This document shows positions 9,145 through 18,850 of a stretch of 64,000 nt of DNA, one piece after another. The DNA lies in assembly GCF_011617705.1 (NCBI RefSeq), contig NZ_CP050154.1, positions 2,232,001-2,296,000 of the forward strand, written 5' to 3'. This DNA comes from Brevibacterium limosum. GTDB lineage: Bacteria; Actinomycetota; Actinomycetes; Actinomycetales; Brevibacteriaceae. Within the stretch, counting starts at the first letter, position 1; every line of letters starts with the position of its first letter. The notes beneath the pieces are model-generated. The model had not been told where the DNA came from. It did not search any database and worked only from the letters and a program-made list of their open reading frames with translations. Position numbers and translations under genes: made by a program.

Positions 9145-12100
9145 GCCCGCTTCACCGCCAGACGGGTGCCTGCGGGCAGCTCCTCGGGAGTGAAGACCTC
9201 GGCGTCGGCATCGGTCGAGCCGAAGGTCAGCGAGGTCGTCAGGGTCTCACCGGCGATGAGGTCGGCGTGGGGCTCGAGTGCGGCGACCGCCTCGGTGCCG
9301 GCGTCGATGGTGACGGCGATCCGGTCGGAGATGTCGAGGTCGAGCTGCTTGCGGATGCCCTGGATGGCGCGCACGGCATCTCGGGCCGTTCCTTCGGCCT
9401 CGAGCTCCGCAGTGACCCGGGTGTCGAGGGCGAGGAATCCGGAGTCGAGAGCTGCGAGCTCCATGCCTTCGGTGCCGGACTCGGCGACGGACTCGAGCGT
9501 GTACTCACCGTCGACGAGTTCGATTCCGCCGCTGACGACGGTGCCGTCGGTAACTGACCAGTCCCCGGACTTCGAGGCCTTGATGACCTGCTGGACCTGC
9601 TTGCCCAGACGAGGACCGGCGGCGCGGGCGTTGACGACGAGATTCTGCGACAGCGAGAATCCGGCGGCTTCCGCCTCGGCGACGTCGAGGACCTCGACGG
9701 AACGCACATTGAGCTCATCGGCGATGATCTCGGTGAAATCGGAGCTCAGATCCGTATCGGTGGCCACGGTCAGCCGCGACAGCGGCAGTCGCACCCGCAG
9801 CTGATTTGCCTTGCGCACCGAGGAGGCGGTGGAGCAGATGTCGCGGGTGAGGTCCATTGCTGCGACGAGATCGGCGTCGGCGGGGAAGGCATCGGAGTCC
9901 GGGTAGTCGGCCAGGTGCACCGACCGCTGCCCGGTCAGCCCGCGGTAGATCTCTTCGACCGTGAACGGCAGCAGAGGCGCCGCCACCCGGCAGAACGCTT
10001 CGAGGCAGGTGAAGAACACGTCGAATGACTCGTGGGTCTCGGAGCCGCCGTCCCAGAAGCGACGGCGCGAGCGGCGCACGTACCAGTTCGTGAGCATGTC
10101 GAGGTAGCTGCGGACGAGCTCACATGCCGCCCAGATGTCCAGGCCGTCCATCGCCTCGGCGAACTCGGTGATGAGGTCGTGGGTCTTGGCCAGCAGGTAG
10201 CGGTCGAGGACCTGGGACGAGTCATAGCGGTCCTGGGCCTGGTAGCCGGTCTTCTCTCCCGCGGGGCCGTCGGCGGCGTTGGAATATGTGGCGAAGAACT
10301 GCCACGTGTTCCACAGCGGCAGCACGACCTGGCGGACACCGTCGCGGATGCCCTGTTCGGTGACGACGAGGTTGCCGCCGCGCAGGATCGATGAGGCCAT
10401 GAGGAACCAGCGCATGGCATCCGAGCCGTCGCGGTTGAAGACTTCGTTGACATCGGGGTAGTTGCGCAGAGACTTCGACATCTTCTGCCCGTCGGAGCCC
10501 AGCACGATGCCGTGGGAGATGCAGTTCGTGAATGCGGGACGGTCGAAGATCGCTGTGGCCAGCACGTGCAGCAGGTAGAACCAGCCGCGGGTCTGTCCCA
10601 CGTATTCGACGATGAAGTCGGCTGGGAAGTGGTTGTCGAACCATTCGGAGTTCTCGAACGGGTAGTGCACCTGGGCATAGCTCATCGACCCGGAGTCGAA
10701 CCACACGTCGAAGATCTCCGGGATGCGCTGCATCACCGATCTGCCGGTGGGGTCGTCCGGGTTCGGACGGGTCAGGTCATCGACCCAGGGGCGGTGCAGG
10801 TCGACGTCCCCGGAGTCGTTGCGCGGCAGACGACCGAAGTCGGCCTCGATCTCGGCCAGGGACCCGTACACGTCGGTGCGCGGGTGGGCCGGGTCGGATG
10901 AGATCCAGACGGGGATCGGCGACCCCCAGAAGCGGTTGCGCGAGATCGACCAGTCGCGGGCGTTCTCGAGCCATCTGCCGAACTGTCCGTGCTTGACGTT
11001 GTCGGGCACCCAGTTGATCTGCTCGTTGAGTTCGACCATGCGGTCCTTGAATTCGGTGACACGGACGAACCAGGACGACACCGCACGGTAGATCAGCGGG
11101 TTGCGGCAGCGCCAGCAGTGCGGGTAGGAGTGTTCGTAGGATTCGTGGCGGACCAGCAGCGCACTGCGCGATTCCATCGGACCGGTGTGGTTGCGCAGGT
11201 CCTTGATGATGGCCCTGTTCGCGTCGAAGACCTGCTGGCCGGCGTAGTCGGGAACGGTCGGGTCGAAGCGACCGGCATCGTCGACGGGCCGGGCCGCGAT
11301 GATGCCGTAGGAGTCCGTGAGTTCCTTGTCCTCTTCGCCGAAGGCAGGCGACTGGTGGACGATTCCGGTGCCGTCTTCGACCGTGACGAAGTCCGCGGCG
11401 AGGATCGTATGCATGTTCTCGCCGAATTCCGATTGCGCGCCCTCGAAGTAGGGGAAAGGAGGCTCGTAGGCGGCACCGACGAGTTCGCTGCCGGGGAAGG
11501 AACGCAGGATCTGCGGTTCCGCACCGAGCTCACGGGCGTAGGCGCCCAGGCGCGCCTCCGCGAGGATGAGGGTCTTGCCCTGCAGCTCCTCGGCACCATC
11601 GGCGCCGGGAACCACAGCGACCAGCGGAATCTCCGGGTTGACGGCCACGGCCTGGTTCGACGGAACCGTCCAAGGGGTCGTCGTCCAGATGAGGACCCAC
11701 TCATCGGTTTCCTTGAGCTTGTACCCGATGGTCACTGCCGGGTCCTGACGCATCTTGTACACGTCGTCGTCCATGCGCAGCTCATGGTTCGACAGCGGCG
11801 TCTCGTCCTTCCAGCAGTAGGGAAGGACGCGGTAGCCCTCGTAGACCAGGCCTTTGTCCCAGAGCTGCTTGAACGCCCAGATGACGCTTTCCATGTACTC
11901 GACGTTGAGCGTCTTGTAGTCGTTGTCGAAGTCGACCCACCGGCCCTGACGGGTCACATACTCTTCCCATTCCTGCGTATAGCGCAGAACCGAGGACCGG
12001 CAGGCATCGTTGAAGGCGGCCAGACCCATGCGGCCGATCTCGGACTTGTCGGTGATGCCCAGCTGACGCTCGGCTTCGAGCTCGGCGGGCAGACCGTGGG

Positions 12101-12404
12101 TATCCCAACCGAACCGGCGGTCGACCTTCTTGCCCCGCATCGTCTGGAAGCGGGGGACGACGTCCTTGACGTAGCCGGTGAGCAGGTGGCCGTAGTGCGG
12201 CAGCCCATTGGCGAAGGGAGGACCGTCGTAGAAGACGAACTCGTTCTCACCGTTCTCGCCTGCCTCCCGCTGGGCGATCGAGGCTTTGAAGGTGTCGTCT
12301 TCCTGCCAATAGCGCAGCACAGCGTCTTCGATGGCAGGGAAGTTCGGGGAACTGGAGAGTCCGAACGTCGAGGTCGAAACCTTGGGATAGAGAGGCTGGG
12401 TCAT
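9141..12404 (-). CDS. ileS: Isoleucyl-tRNA synthetase, type 2 (eukaryote-like)
   Basis: 1087 residues. Charges tRNA-Ile. The HIGH-type motif is HYGH (residues 70-73, in GLPHYGHLL) and KMSKS lies at about 641 (QKMSKSLRN). The HYGH form and long C-terminal part mark the IleS2 type, known for low mupirocin sensitivity, as in other actinobacteria. AAGGAC six bases before the ATG is the ribosome site. That site can pair with GTCCT in the leader, so translation is probably controlled by the T-box directly upstream. Confidence 0.96.
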   Translation of the reverse strand: MTQPLYPKVSTSTFGLSSSPNFPAIEDAVLRYWQEDDTFKASIAQREAGENGENEFVFYDGPPFANGLPHYGHLLTGYVKDVVPRFQTMRGKKVDRRFGWDTHGLPAELEAERQLGITDKSEIGRMGLAAFNDACRSSVLRYTQEWEEYVTRQGRWVDFDNDYKTLNVEYMESVIWAFKQLWDKGLVYEGYRVLPYCWKDETPLSNHELRMDDDVYKMRQDPAVTIGYKLKETDEWVLIWTTTPWTVPSNQAVAVNPEIPLVAVVPGADGAEELQGKTLILAEARLGAYARELGAEPQILRSFPGSELVGAAYEPPFPYFEGAQSEFGENMHTILAADFVTVEDGTGIVHQSPAFGEEDKELTDSYGIIAARPVDDAGRFDPTVPDYAGQQVFDANRAIIKDLRNHTGPMESRSALLVRHESYEHSYPHCWRCRNPLIYRAVSSWFVRVTEFKDRMVELNEQINWVPDNVKHGQFGRWLENARDWSISRNRFWGSPIPVWISSDPAHPRTDVYGSLAEIEADFGRLPRNDSGDVDLHRPWVDDLTRPNPDDPTGRSVMQRIPEIFDVWFDSGSMSYAQVHYPFENSEWFDNHFPADFIVEYVGQTRGWFYLLHVLATAIFDRPAFTNCISHGIVLGSDGQKMSKSLRNYPDVNEVFNRDGSDAMRWFLMASSILRGGNLVVTEQGIRDGVRQVVLPLWNTWQFFATYSNAADGPAGEKTGYQAQDRYDSSQVLDRYLLAKTHDLITEFAEAMDGLDIWAACELVRSYLDMLTNWYVRRSRRRFWDGGSETHESFDVFFTCLEAFCRVAAPLLPFTVEEIYRGLTGQRSVHLADYPDSDAFPADADLVAAMDLTRDICSTASSVRKANQLRVRLPLSRLTVATDTDLSSDFTEIIADELNVRSVEVLDVAEAEAAGFSLSQNLVVNARAAGPRLGKQVQQVIKASKSGDWSVTDGTVVSGGIELVDGEYTLESVAESGTEGMELAALDSGFLALDTRVTAELEAEGTARDAVRAIQGIRKQLDLDISDRIAVTIDAGTEAVAALEPHADLIAGETLTTSLTFGSTDADAEVFTPEELPAGTRLAVKRA

Positions 12405-12625
12405 GAGCGTCCTTCTGGGTCACTGCGGTCACTGTCACGAGGACGACAGTCTGCCGCGGTACCACCTCGCTTATCCGCATTCCGACCGGTTCGGGTCAGT
12501 CTGCGGATCGCTCATTGACTCAGACGATGACGGGTCCACCCGTCCGGGTCTACTGAGAACTCGGCGCTTGGGACGCCTGCTCCGTTCTTCCGGATGCTCC
12601 CCGGTGATGGCCGGATCGATGCATG
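12405..12625 (-). promoter_or_regulatory. Isoleucine T-box riboswitch (translational type) of ileS
   Basis: The conserved T-box core AGGTGGTACCGCGG is on the minus strand at 12467-12454. Upstream, a short stem I region carries ATC (12608-12606), an isoleucine codon, in GGCCATCACCGG as candidate specifier, followed by GGAGCATCCGGAAGAACGG. Downstream, GTCCT (in GTCGTCCTCGTG) is the exact complement of AGGAC in the ileS ribosome site. This suggests control by hiding the Shine-Dalgarno rather than by transcription termination. Short stem I and translational control are known for actinobacterial ileS T-boxes. Uncharged tRNA-Ile should switch ileS on. Confidence 0.9.
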
Positions 12626-12630
12626 ACAAT

Positions 12631-12636
12631 CGTATA
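12631..12636 (-). promoter_or_regulatory. Candidate -10 element of ileS
   Basis: TATACG (in GGTATACGATTG) on the minus strand lies just before the T-box stem I, placing a start near 12623. No good -35 is seen at 17-18 bases. Confidence 0.45.
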
Positions 12637-12704
12637 CCGTCGACTCCGCCCGAGACCACCCGGCAGGCACTCGCCGAGGCGGCCCCGGCAGGAGCCGTGA
12701 GTGC

Positions 12705-13460
12705 TCACAGCCCCCGGTTGCGGGCGACCTTGTGCTGAGCGGCCTGGGCGATGGGCCGGATGACCATGAGATCGACGTTGAAATGGTGGGGCCGGGTGAG
12801 CGTGTACACGACGGCGTCGGCGACGTCGTCGGCGGTCAGCGGGTTCTCGACCCCGTCGTAGACCTTCGCTGCTTTCTCCTCGTCTCCGCCGACGCGTTTG
12901 TAGGTGAACTCATCGGTGGCGACCATTCCCGGGGCGATCTCGATGACGCGTACGGGTTCGCCGGCGAGTTCGAGTCGCAGGGTCGCCGCCATCGAGTGGG
13001 TGCCGTGCTTGGCTGCGACGTAGCCGCCGCCGCCTTCATAGGCCTGATGGCCCGCGGTCGAGGACATGACGACGATGTCCCCGCGACCGGAGTCGATGAG
13101 AGCCGGCAGCAGAGCCTTGACGACCCGCAGGACACCGAGGACGTTGATATCGAACATGTCGCGCCATCCGTCGACCGATGCCTCGGCGACGGTGTCGGTT
13201 CCGAAGGCGGCACCGGCGTTGGCCACGAGCGAGTGGACGGCTCCCCCGGCGAGCACCTGCTCGGCCATGGACGCCACGGCGGCGTCATCGGTGAGGTCGG
13301 CGACGATGTAGTCGGCTCCGGTCTCCTCGGCGAGTGCCTTGAGCTTGTCCTCACGGCGGGCCACAGCCACGACGTCCCAGCCCTGTTCACGCAGCTGCCT
13401 GACCGTGGCGGCGCCGATTCCGGAACTCGCTCCGGTGACTACTGCTCTGAGAGTGTCCAT
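12705..13460 (-). CDS. Short-chain dehydrogenase/reductase (SDR)
   Basis: 251 residues. Classical SDR: cofactor loop TGASSGIG at residues 9-16, structural NAGA, catalytic Ser in VVMSSTAG and YVAAK for Tyr/Lys. The Arg pair after the second strand (VARRED) suggests NADP(H). It resembles the YdfG-type reductases of hydroxy acids, but the substrate cannot be deduced. GAGGAGAA precedes the ATG. It is transcribed toward ileS and 63 bases downstream of the acyltransferase gene. Confidence 0.9.
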   Translation of the reverse strand: MDTLRAVVTGASSGIGAATVRQLREQGWDVVAVARREDKLKALAEETGADYIVADLTDDAAVASMAEQVLAGGAVHSLVANAGAAFGTDTVAEASVDGWRDMFDINVLGVLRVVKALLPALIDSGRGDIVVMSSTAGHQAYEGGGGYVAAKHGTHSMAATLRLELAGEPVRVIEIAPGMVATDEFTYKRVGGDEEKAAKVYDGVENPLTADDVADAVVYTLTRPHHFNVDLMVIRPIAQAAQHKVARNRGL

Positions 13461-13523
13461 CTGTGTTCTCCTCTGTCGGGATTGCGAACCAGGATCGGAT
13501 CGCGGGGACGTCCTGTTCGGAAT

Positions 13524-14768
13524 TCAGTCTACGGAGTTCGGCTCGCGACCGGGAGCGGTGTCTTCGCGGTCGAGATCGAGGTCGACCGGTCTGCTCCGGG
13601 CATGATCGGGCGGGGCGAAAGCGGCCTCGGCCGGGGTCGTCGGCGCGCTCGGGCGGGAGTTCTTCGCACGCGGACGGGATTGGTTCGCGCTCGGTCGAGG
13701 ATGCGGATTGCGGGGTCCGCCTTCGCCGAAGACGGCTCGGAAGCCGGGAATCTTCACAGCCAGCCAGGTGATAGCGGCGCAGATGATCGCGTACGCAATC
13801 GGCATGATGACGGCGTGGAGGAGGACACCGGGGACGGTGGTCGGCAGACCCATGGCATTGCGCAGCGGGTAGAGCAGCAGCGGATGGAGGAGGAACACAC
13901 CGAAGGAATACGGGTAGAAGCGATGCAGGAGCTCGAACCCGGACCGCATATGGAAGTGCAGGAGCAGGTAGGCGGACATGGAGGCGATGACGACTCCGGG
14001 GGCGAGGTATTCGTAGGGGAACATCCAGGGTTTCTCACCGGGTCCCAGACCGGCCCACACGGCAGTTCCGGCGATCGCGACGATGAGGCTCGCCCAGGCC
14101 AGGACGGCGCCCCTGACGGACAGGACGATATCGCGCAGCACCCAGCCGAGGATGTAGAAACCGGCCATCGGCAGGAACCGAGTGGCGATATTGGCTTCGC
14201 CGACATCGAAGATCATCGACACCCATTGGTCGGCCATGCCGATGCCGAGGAAGATCAGGCCGGTCCCCCACTGCAGCCGACGGGAACCGTGGACGCTGAG
14301 GAGGCGGAAGAAAGGCGTGAGCAGGGTCAGTCCGGCGAGGACGTAGAGGAAGTAGAGCTGCACGAAGGGGGACCCGGTGAGGATCGCGATGCCCGGATTC
14401 CAGGTTTCGTCGTCCGGCTGCAGATAGAAGCGACGGAACAGAACGTAGACGACGGTCCAGAACACCAGGGGGATGCCGATGCGCCAGACCCGCTTGGACA
14501 GGAACTTCCGCGGTTTGCCGCCCCGGTCGGGATCGAGCGCCAATGCACCGGAGATCATGATGAATACGGGTACCGACCACCGGCAGGCGGAGTCGATGGC
14601 GTTGGCCAGCCACCAGTCGGGACCCATGCCAGTGAAGTTCTCTTCGACGACGGTGCCCAGGGAATGGATGGTCACGACGGCGATGATCGCGATCGTCCGA
14701 GCCGGATTCATCCACGCGGTCGACGTGGGCGGCGGATTCTCTGTCGGAATTCTGTCCAAGGGCGCCAT
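13524..14768 (-). CDS. Acyltransferase family 3 membrane protein
   Basis: 414 residues with about ten hydrophobic segments. The N-terminal NPARTIAIIAVVTIHSLGT carries the Arg and His pattern of the acyltransferase-3 (OafA/YrhL/WecH) family, which O-acetylates surface polysaccharides or lipids. The last about 60 residues are a cytoplasmic Pro/Arg/Ala-rich tail. No Shine-Dalgarno precedes the ATG. The acceptor is unknown. Confidence 0.85.
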   Translation of the reverse strand: MAPLDRIPTENPPPTSTAWMNPARTIAIIAVVTIHSLGTVVEENFTGMGPDWWLANAIDSACRWSVPVFIMISGALALDPDRGGKPRKFLSKRVWRIGIPLVFWTVVYVLFRRFYLQPDDETWNPGIAILTGSPFVQLYFLYVLAGLTLLTPFFRLLSVHGSRRLQWGTGLIFLGIGMADQWVSMIFDVGEANIATRFLPMAGFYILGWVLRDIVLSVRGAVLAWASLIVAIAGTAVWAGLGPGEKPWMFPYEYLAPGVVIASMSAYLLLHFHMRSGFELLHRFYPYSFGVFLLHPLLLYPLRNAMGLPTTVPGVLLHAVIMPIAYAIICAAITWLAVKIPGFRAVFGEGGPRNPHPRPSANQSRPRAKNSRPSAPTTPAEAAFAPPDHARSRPVDLDLDREDTAPGREPNSVD

Positions 14769-14799
14769 GCGACCATAATCTCATTGCCTGCGGCCAAAG

Positions 14800-14829
14800 C
14801 GTCTCACCACGTCTTCAGAGTGTGAGACG
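14800..14829. terminator. Hairpin upstream of valS
   Basis: CGTCTCAC (14800-14807) pairs with GTGAGACG (14822-14829). It sits between the divergent acyltransferase and valS genes, so it is more likely a leader or operator structure than a terminator. There is no T-tract. Confidence 0.35.
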
Positions 14830-14954
14830 GCCCACCTCGTCGACCGAGGCGAACCGAGGCACGAGTGCTCCTTTCACTGTCCGGCGAGGTTTCGCGCGGT
14901 CGCGGGTGCGAACCGGTTTGGCCGATCGCGAACCGGGTGAGAAAATCAGCAACT

Positions 14955-17600
14955 ATGAACACACCTGCCTTTTCGGACTCGACGCACGAGTCAGTGAACC
15001 TGCCTGAGAAGCCGGCCCTCGAAGGCCTGCGGGACAAATGGGACGCCGCGTGGAGCGAGCAGAACGTCTACGCCTTCGACGTCGACACCGATCGTGAGCA
15101 GGTCTACTCGATCGACACTCCCCCGCCGACCGCCTCGGGGTCGCTGCACGTCGGGCACGTGTTCTCGTATACGCAGACCGACATCATCGCCCGCTACCAG
15201 CGGATGACCGGCAGGAACGTGTTCTACCCGCTCGGCTGGGACGACAACGGACTGCCGACCGAACGCCGAGTGCAGAACTACTACGGAGTCACCTGCGACC
15301 CCAGCAGGCACTACGACCCGGACTTCCAGCCGCCGGAGAAGGCTCCGAAGAATTCGCGCGACTTCGTCAAGGTCTCCCGCCAGAACTTCATCGAACTGTG
15401 CGAGAAGCTCTCCGCTGAGGACGAGAAGGTGTTCGAGGACCTCTTCCGCTCCACCGGCCTGTCCGTGGATTGGAAGTACACGTACCGCACGATCGATGAC
15501 GATTCGCGGGCCGTGAGCCAGCGGGCCTTCCTCACCGATCTCGAAAACGGCCACGCCTACTCCCAGGACGCCCCGACCATGTGGGACGTGACCTTCGGCA
15601 CCGCGGTGGCTCAGGCCGAACTCGAGGACCGTGAGCGCGAAGGCGCCTATCACAAGGTGAAGTTCTTCCCCGAGGGCGCTGACGGCCTGGCCGACACTTC
15701 GGCGGAGCCGATCATCATCCTCACCTCCCGCCCGGAGCTCATTCCCGCCGTCGTGGCGCTCGTCGCCCACCCCGACGACGAACGCTATGCCTCCCGATTC
15801 GGGACGAACGTCGTCTCCCCTCTCTTCGGCGTCAGCGTCGAGATCCGCGCGCATGAGCTTGCGAAATCAGACAAGGGCACGGGCATCGCCATGGTCTGCA
15901 CCTTCGGCGACCTCACCGATGTGACCTGGTGGCGCGAACTCGATCTGCCGACCCGAGCGGTGATCAACCGCGGCGGCCGCCTCAACCTCGAAGTGCCGGA
16001 GTGGATCGCCGACTCGCCGAAGCCCGAGGCGAAAGGCAACTACGAGGCGCTGGCCGGAAAGACCACGTTCTCTGCCCGCAAGGACATTGCGCAGATGCTC
16101 ATCGATTCCGGTGACCTCATCGGTGAGATCGAGCCGATCACCCACCCCGTCCCGTTCTACGAGAAGGGCGACAAGCCGCTGGAGGTCGTCACCAGCCGCC
16201 AGTGGTACATCCGCAACGGCGGTCGTTCGGCCGAGCTGCGGGATGCGCTCATCGCGCGCGGCCGAGAGATCGAATGGCATCCGTCATACATGCGCTCCCG
16301 CTACGAGAACTGGGTGGAGAACCTGCACGGCGACTGGCTGGTCTCCCGGCAGCGTTTCTTCGGTGTCCCCATTCCGCTGTGGTACCGCCTCGACGCCGAC
16401 GGTCAGCCCGATTACGAGAATCCGATCGTTCCCGAATCGCTTCCCTGCGATCCCATCGCCGAGGCTCCTGCCGGCTTCACAGAGGACCACCGCGATATGC
16501 CCGGAGGGTTCACCGCCGACCCGGACGTGCTCGACACCTGGGCGACGTCGTCACTGACTCCGCAGCTGCTCGGGGGCTGGTCGCGGGATCAGGAGTTCTT
16601 CTCAAAGGTCTTCCCGTTCGACCTGCGCCCGCAGGGGCACGACATCATCCGCACCTGGCTGTTCTCCACCGTCGTCCGAGCGAACTCGCTCAATGACGCG
16701 GCACCGTGGAAGCATGCCGGCCTCTCGGGCTGGATCCTCGATCCGGACCGGAAGAAGATGTCGAAGTCGAAGGGCAACGTCGTGGTGCCCTCGGACATCC
16801 TCAGCGAGGCGAAGCCGGGATACGGCCCCGACGCGGTCCGCTACTGGGCTGCCAGTGCGAAGCTCGGTGCCGACACCGCCTATGACGTCACGCAGATGCA
16901 GATCGGCCGCCGCCTGGCCATGAAGCTGCTCAATGCCTCGAAGTTCGCTCTGGCTCAGGGCGTGCACGCCGGGCTCATCGGTCAGCTCGGCGCCGTCACA
17001 CACGATCTCGACCGAGCGTTGCTGGCGAAGCTGGCCGACGTCGTCGAACAGGCCGGAACACATATGGCCGCCTACGACTACGCTCATGCTCTCCGTGTCT
17101 CCGAGAGCTTCTTCTGGGAGTTCACCGACGATTACGTCGAGCTCGTCAAGGATCGCTCCTATGGCGCTTCGGGCACCGAGGACCAAATGTCCGCGCACGT
17201 CACCCTGGCCACGGCCCTCGACGTCCTGCTTCGTCTCTTCGCACCGTTCACACCGTTCGTCACCGAAGAGGTCTGGTCATGGTGGCGCAGAGGTTCGGTC
17301 CACCGTGCTGCGTGGCCGGCCGATGAGGCACTGAGCCACCCGGGCTCGTCCGTCGCTCCCGAACTGCTGGCTTCGGTGGCTGCGGCGCTGACCGAGATCC
17401 GCCGCACGAAGACCGAGGCCAAGGTCTCGCAGAAGACGGAGATCGCCTCGGTGACCATTCAGGCCCCGGCTTCGGTCGTCTCGGCGATCAAGGCCGCCGA
17501 GGGAGACATCAAGGCCGCAGGTCGCATCGATTCCCTGGTGACAGAGGAAGCCGGTGAGGAGATCACCATCGCCGAGATCAGCTTCGTCGAACAGAGCTGA
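14955..17600 (+). CDS. valS: Valyl-tRNA synthetase
   Basis: 881 residues from the ATG at 14955 (MNTPAFSDSTHE). An upstream in-frame ATG would add 30 residues that do not look conserved. HVGH of the HIGH motif is at about 65 (GSLHVGHVFSY) and KMSKS at 601. The editing domain lies between. The C-terminus ends with a short alpha/beta piece rather than the long coiled-coil arm of Escherichia coli ValS. No T-box is visible upstream. The stop codon lies inside a perfect 20-bp tandem duplication. Confidence 0.96.
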   Translation: MNTPAFSDSTHESVNLPEKPALEGLRDKWDAAWSEQNVYAFDVDTDREQVYSIDTPPPTASGSLHVGHVFSYTQTDIIARYQRMTGRNVFYPLGWDDNGLPTERRVQNYYGVTCDPSRHYDPDFQPPEKAPKNSRDFVKVSRQNFIELCEKLSAEDEKVFEDLFRSTGLSVDWKYTYRTIDDDSRAVSQRAFLTDLENGHAYSQDAPTMWDVTFGTAVAQAELEDREREGAYHKVKFFPEGADGLADTSAEPIIILTSRPELIPAVVALVAHPDDERYASRFGTNVVSPLFGVSVEIRAHELAKSDKGTGIAMVCTFGDLTDVTWWRELDLPTRAVINRGGRLNLEVPEWIADSPKPEAKGNYEALAGKTTFSARKDIAQMLIDSGDLIGEIEPITHPVPFYEKGDKPLEVVTSRQWYIRNGGRSAELRDALIARGREIEWHPSYMRSRYENWVENLHGDWLVSRQRFFGVPIPLWYRLDADGQPDYENPIVPESLPCDPIAEAPAGFTEDHRDMPGGFTADPDVLDTWATSSLTPQLLGGWSRDQEFFSKVFPFDLRPQGHDIIRTWLFSTVVRANSLNDAAPWKHAGLSGWILDPDRKKMSKSKGNVVVPSDILSEAKPGYGPDAVRYWAASAKLGADTAYDVTQMQIGRRLAMKLLNASKFALAQGVHAGLIGQLGAVTHDLDRALLAKLADVVEQAGTHMAAYDYAHALRVSESFFWEFTDDYVELVKDRSYGASGTEDQMSAHVTLATALDVLLRLFAPFTPFVTEEVWSWWRRGSVHRAAWPADEALSHPGSSVAPELLASVAAALTEIRRTKTEAKVSQKTEIASVTIQAPASVVSAIKAAEGDIKAAGRIDSLVTEEAGEEITIAEISFVEQS

Positions 17601-17635
17601 ACTGACAACGAACGGGCTGAACTGACAACGAACGG
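17596..17635. repeat. Perfect 20-bp tandem duplication across the valS stop codon
   Basis: GCTGAACTGACAACGAACGG occurs twice head to tail (17596-17615, 17616-17635). The first copy contains the valS TGA, so the protein is unaffected. Confidence 0.97.
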
Positions 17636-17673
17636 GATCTCCGGGAGAGTCTGAGACTGGGACGGTCCCGGAT

Positions 17674-17729
17674 GAGCCCCACGGCTCCCCTTTCTTCGCA
17701 TGGTCGGAGGAAGGGCAGCCGTGGGGCTC
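17674..17729 (+). terminator. valS terminator hairpin
   Basis: GAGCCCCACGGCT (17674-17686) pairs with AGCCGTGGGGCTC (17717-17729). A second inner stem lies between CCCTTTCTT and AGGAAGGG. Followed by TTCG. Confidence 0.7.
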
Positions 17730-17849
17730 TTCGCATGTTCCGGAACGGACACACGAACTGTCCGGCTTTCGCGGTCTCTCCCCCGTAATATGGTTGTCGA
17801 CAACCGAAGAAGCACTGATGTCCTTCCTGATCGAAAGGCCCCCGGGACC

Positions 17850-18542
17850 GTGAGAAGCGAACTCTTTTCCAAGCGCAATGCCGAGATCCAGAACCAGGAG
17901 CGGTGGACCCTCCAGTCGAACAAGATGCTGCGTTCGGTGGTCACGCCGAACGCTCCGATGATCGCCACCAAGGGGGCCATGGTCGCTTACCAGGGAGATG
18001 TCCACTTCACCCACCAGGGTTCGAAGTCGGTCGGTCAGTTCATGAAGAAGGCCGCCACCGGCGAGGGCGGCAATGTCATGCGCGTCGAGGGACACGGAGA
18101 GGTCTTCTTCGCCCGGGAGGCCTCGAACATCTTCATGATGGCTCTCGAGGGGCCGCAGGACGCGCTGACCGTCAACACCGCGAATCTGCTCGCCTTCGAC
18201 GATGCTCTCAGCTGGGAGATCAGACGCATCAAGGGCGGTGTCGGTGCGATGGTCAGCGGCTCGGGACTGTTCAACCTCGAGCTTGCCGGACAGGGGACTG
18301 CGGCCATCGGCTGCAAGGGCGAGCCCATGGTCCTCGACTGCTCGCAGCAGCCGACCTTCGTCGACCCGCAGGCCGCCGTGTGCTGGTCCTCTGCACTGGC
18401 CCCGCAGATCAAGACCGATGTCAGCGTCGGCACGTTCTTCGGCCGCGGTTCCGGCGAATCCGTGCAGCTGGCCTTCCACGGCCCCGGCTTCGTCGTCGTC
18501 CAGCCCGCGGAGAACGCCGTCTACTCGGCCGCCACGAGCTGA
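17850..18542 (+). CDS. AIM24 family protein
   Basis: 230 residues from the GTG at 17850 (translated VRSELFSKRNAEIQNQERWTL). The AAAGG upstream is somewhat distant, but this start fits the family length. The sequence is rich in beta structure with repeated glycines (VRVEG-like, GSGLFNLELAGQG, FGRGSGESVQLAFHG), typical of the AIM24/TraI-type double beta-helix fold. Bacterial members have no firm function; yeast Aim24 affects mitochondrial inner-membrane organisation. It stands alone between two terminators. Confidence 0.8.
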   Translation: MRSELFSKRNAEIQNQERWTLQSNKMLRSVVTPNAPMIATKGAMVAYQGDVHFTHQGSKSVGQFMKKAATGEGGNVMRVEGHGEVFFAREASNIFMMALEGPQDALTVNTANLLAFDDALSWEIRRIKGGVGAMVSGSGLFNLELAGQGTAAIGCKGEPMVLDCSQQPTFVDPQAAVCWSSALAPQIKTDVSVGTFFGRGSGESVQLAFHGPGFVVVQPAENAVYSAATS

Positions 18543-18850
18543 CAGCACTCTTCTGACACGCCCCCGGCCAGCTGATGTGACGGCGAGCCGGGGGCGCCGT
18601 CGTCCATGCCCCTCCGGCGTCGACGGTGCATCCCGCACCCGCCCTGGCACACTGCCCTGCTGCAGCGAGGTGTTTTGGGAGAACCGGTGAGTGATGCCCA
18701 GGTGCCGGGAGGTTATGCCACCTGCAGGGCGACAAAAGCGCATCGATGAGTGACGCTCGATCGGTCGGGAGCGATGCACAATCAGATGGTGAGCAGCGGC
18801 ACGTGATGCTTCCTCACCAGCAAGGTCGAGTCTCGGGTCTTGCCGGCGGT
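18543..18850. other. Intergenic region between AIM24 gene and MFS gene
   Basis: 308 bases between convergent genes. Apart from the terminator hairpin at 18559-18596 I see no gene, tRNA or clear repeat. Confidence 0.6.
18559..18596. terminator. Hairpin after AIM24 gene
   Basis: CGCCCCCGGC (18559-18568) pairs perfectly with GCCGGGGGCG (18587-18596). Confidence 0.7.

Noticed and set aside
7954..9804. 616-codon plus-strand frame opposite folC and ileS
   Set aside because: Antisense to folC and ileS, with no family-like motifs.
12732..14825. 697-codon plus-strand frame across SDR and acyltransferase genes
   Set aside because: Antisense to two recognisable proteins, crosses their intergenic gap, low-complexity composition.
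14908..14936. GCGAACCGG repeated with 20-bp period before valS
   Set aside because: Only nine bases match; could be chance in GC-rich sequence, so not listed as a site.
14770..14954. T-box in the valS leader
   Set aside because: No GGTGGNACCGCG-type core in the leader.
18600..18850. Small gene or RNA between AIM24 and MFS genes
   Set aside because: No convincing start with ribosome site, no conserved-looking peptide and no tRNA/tmRNA fold recognised.
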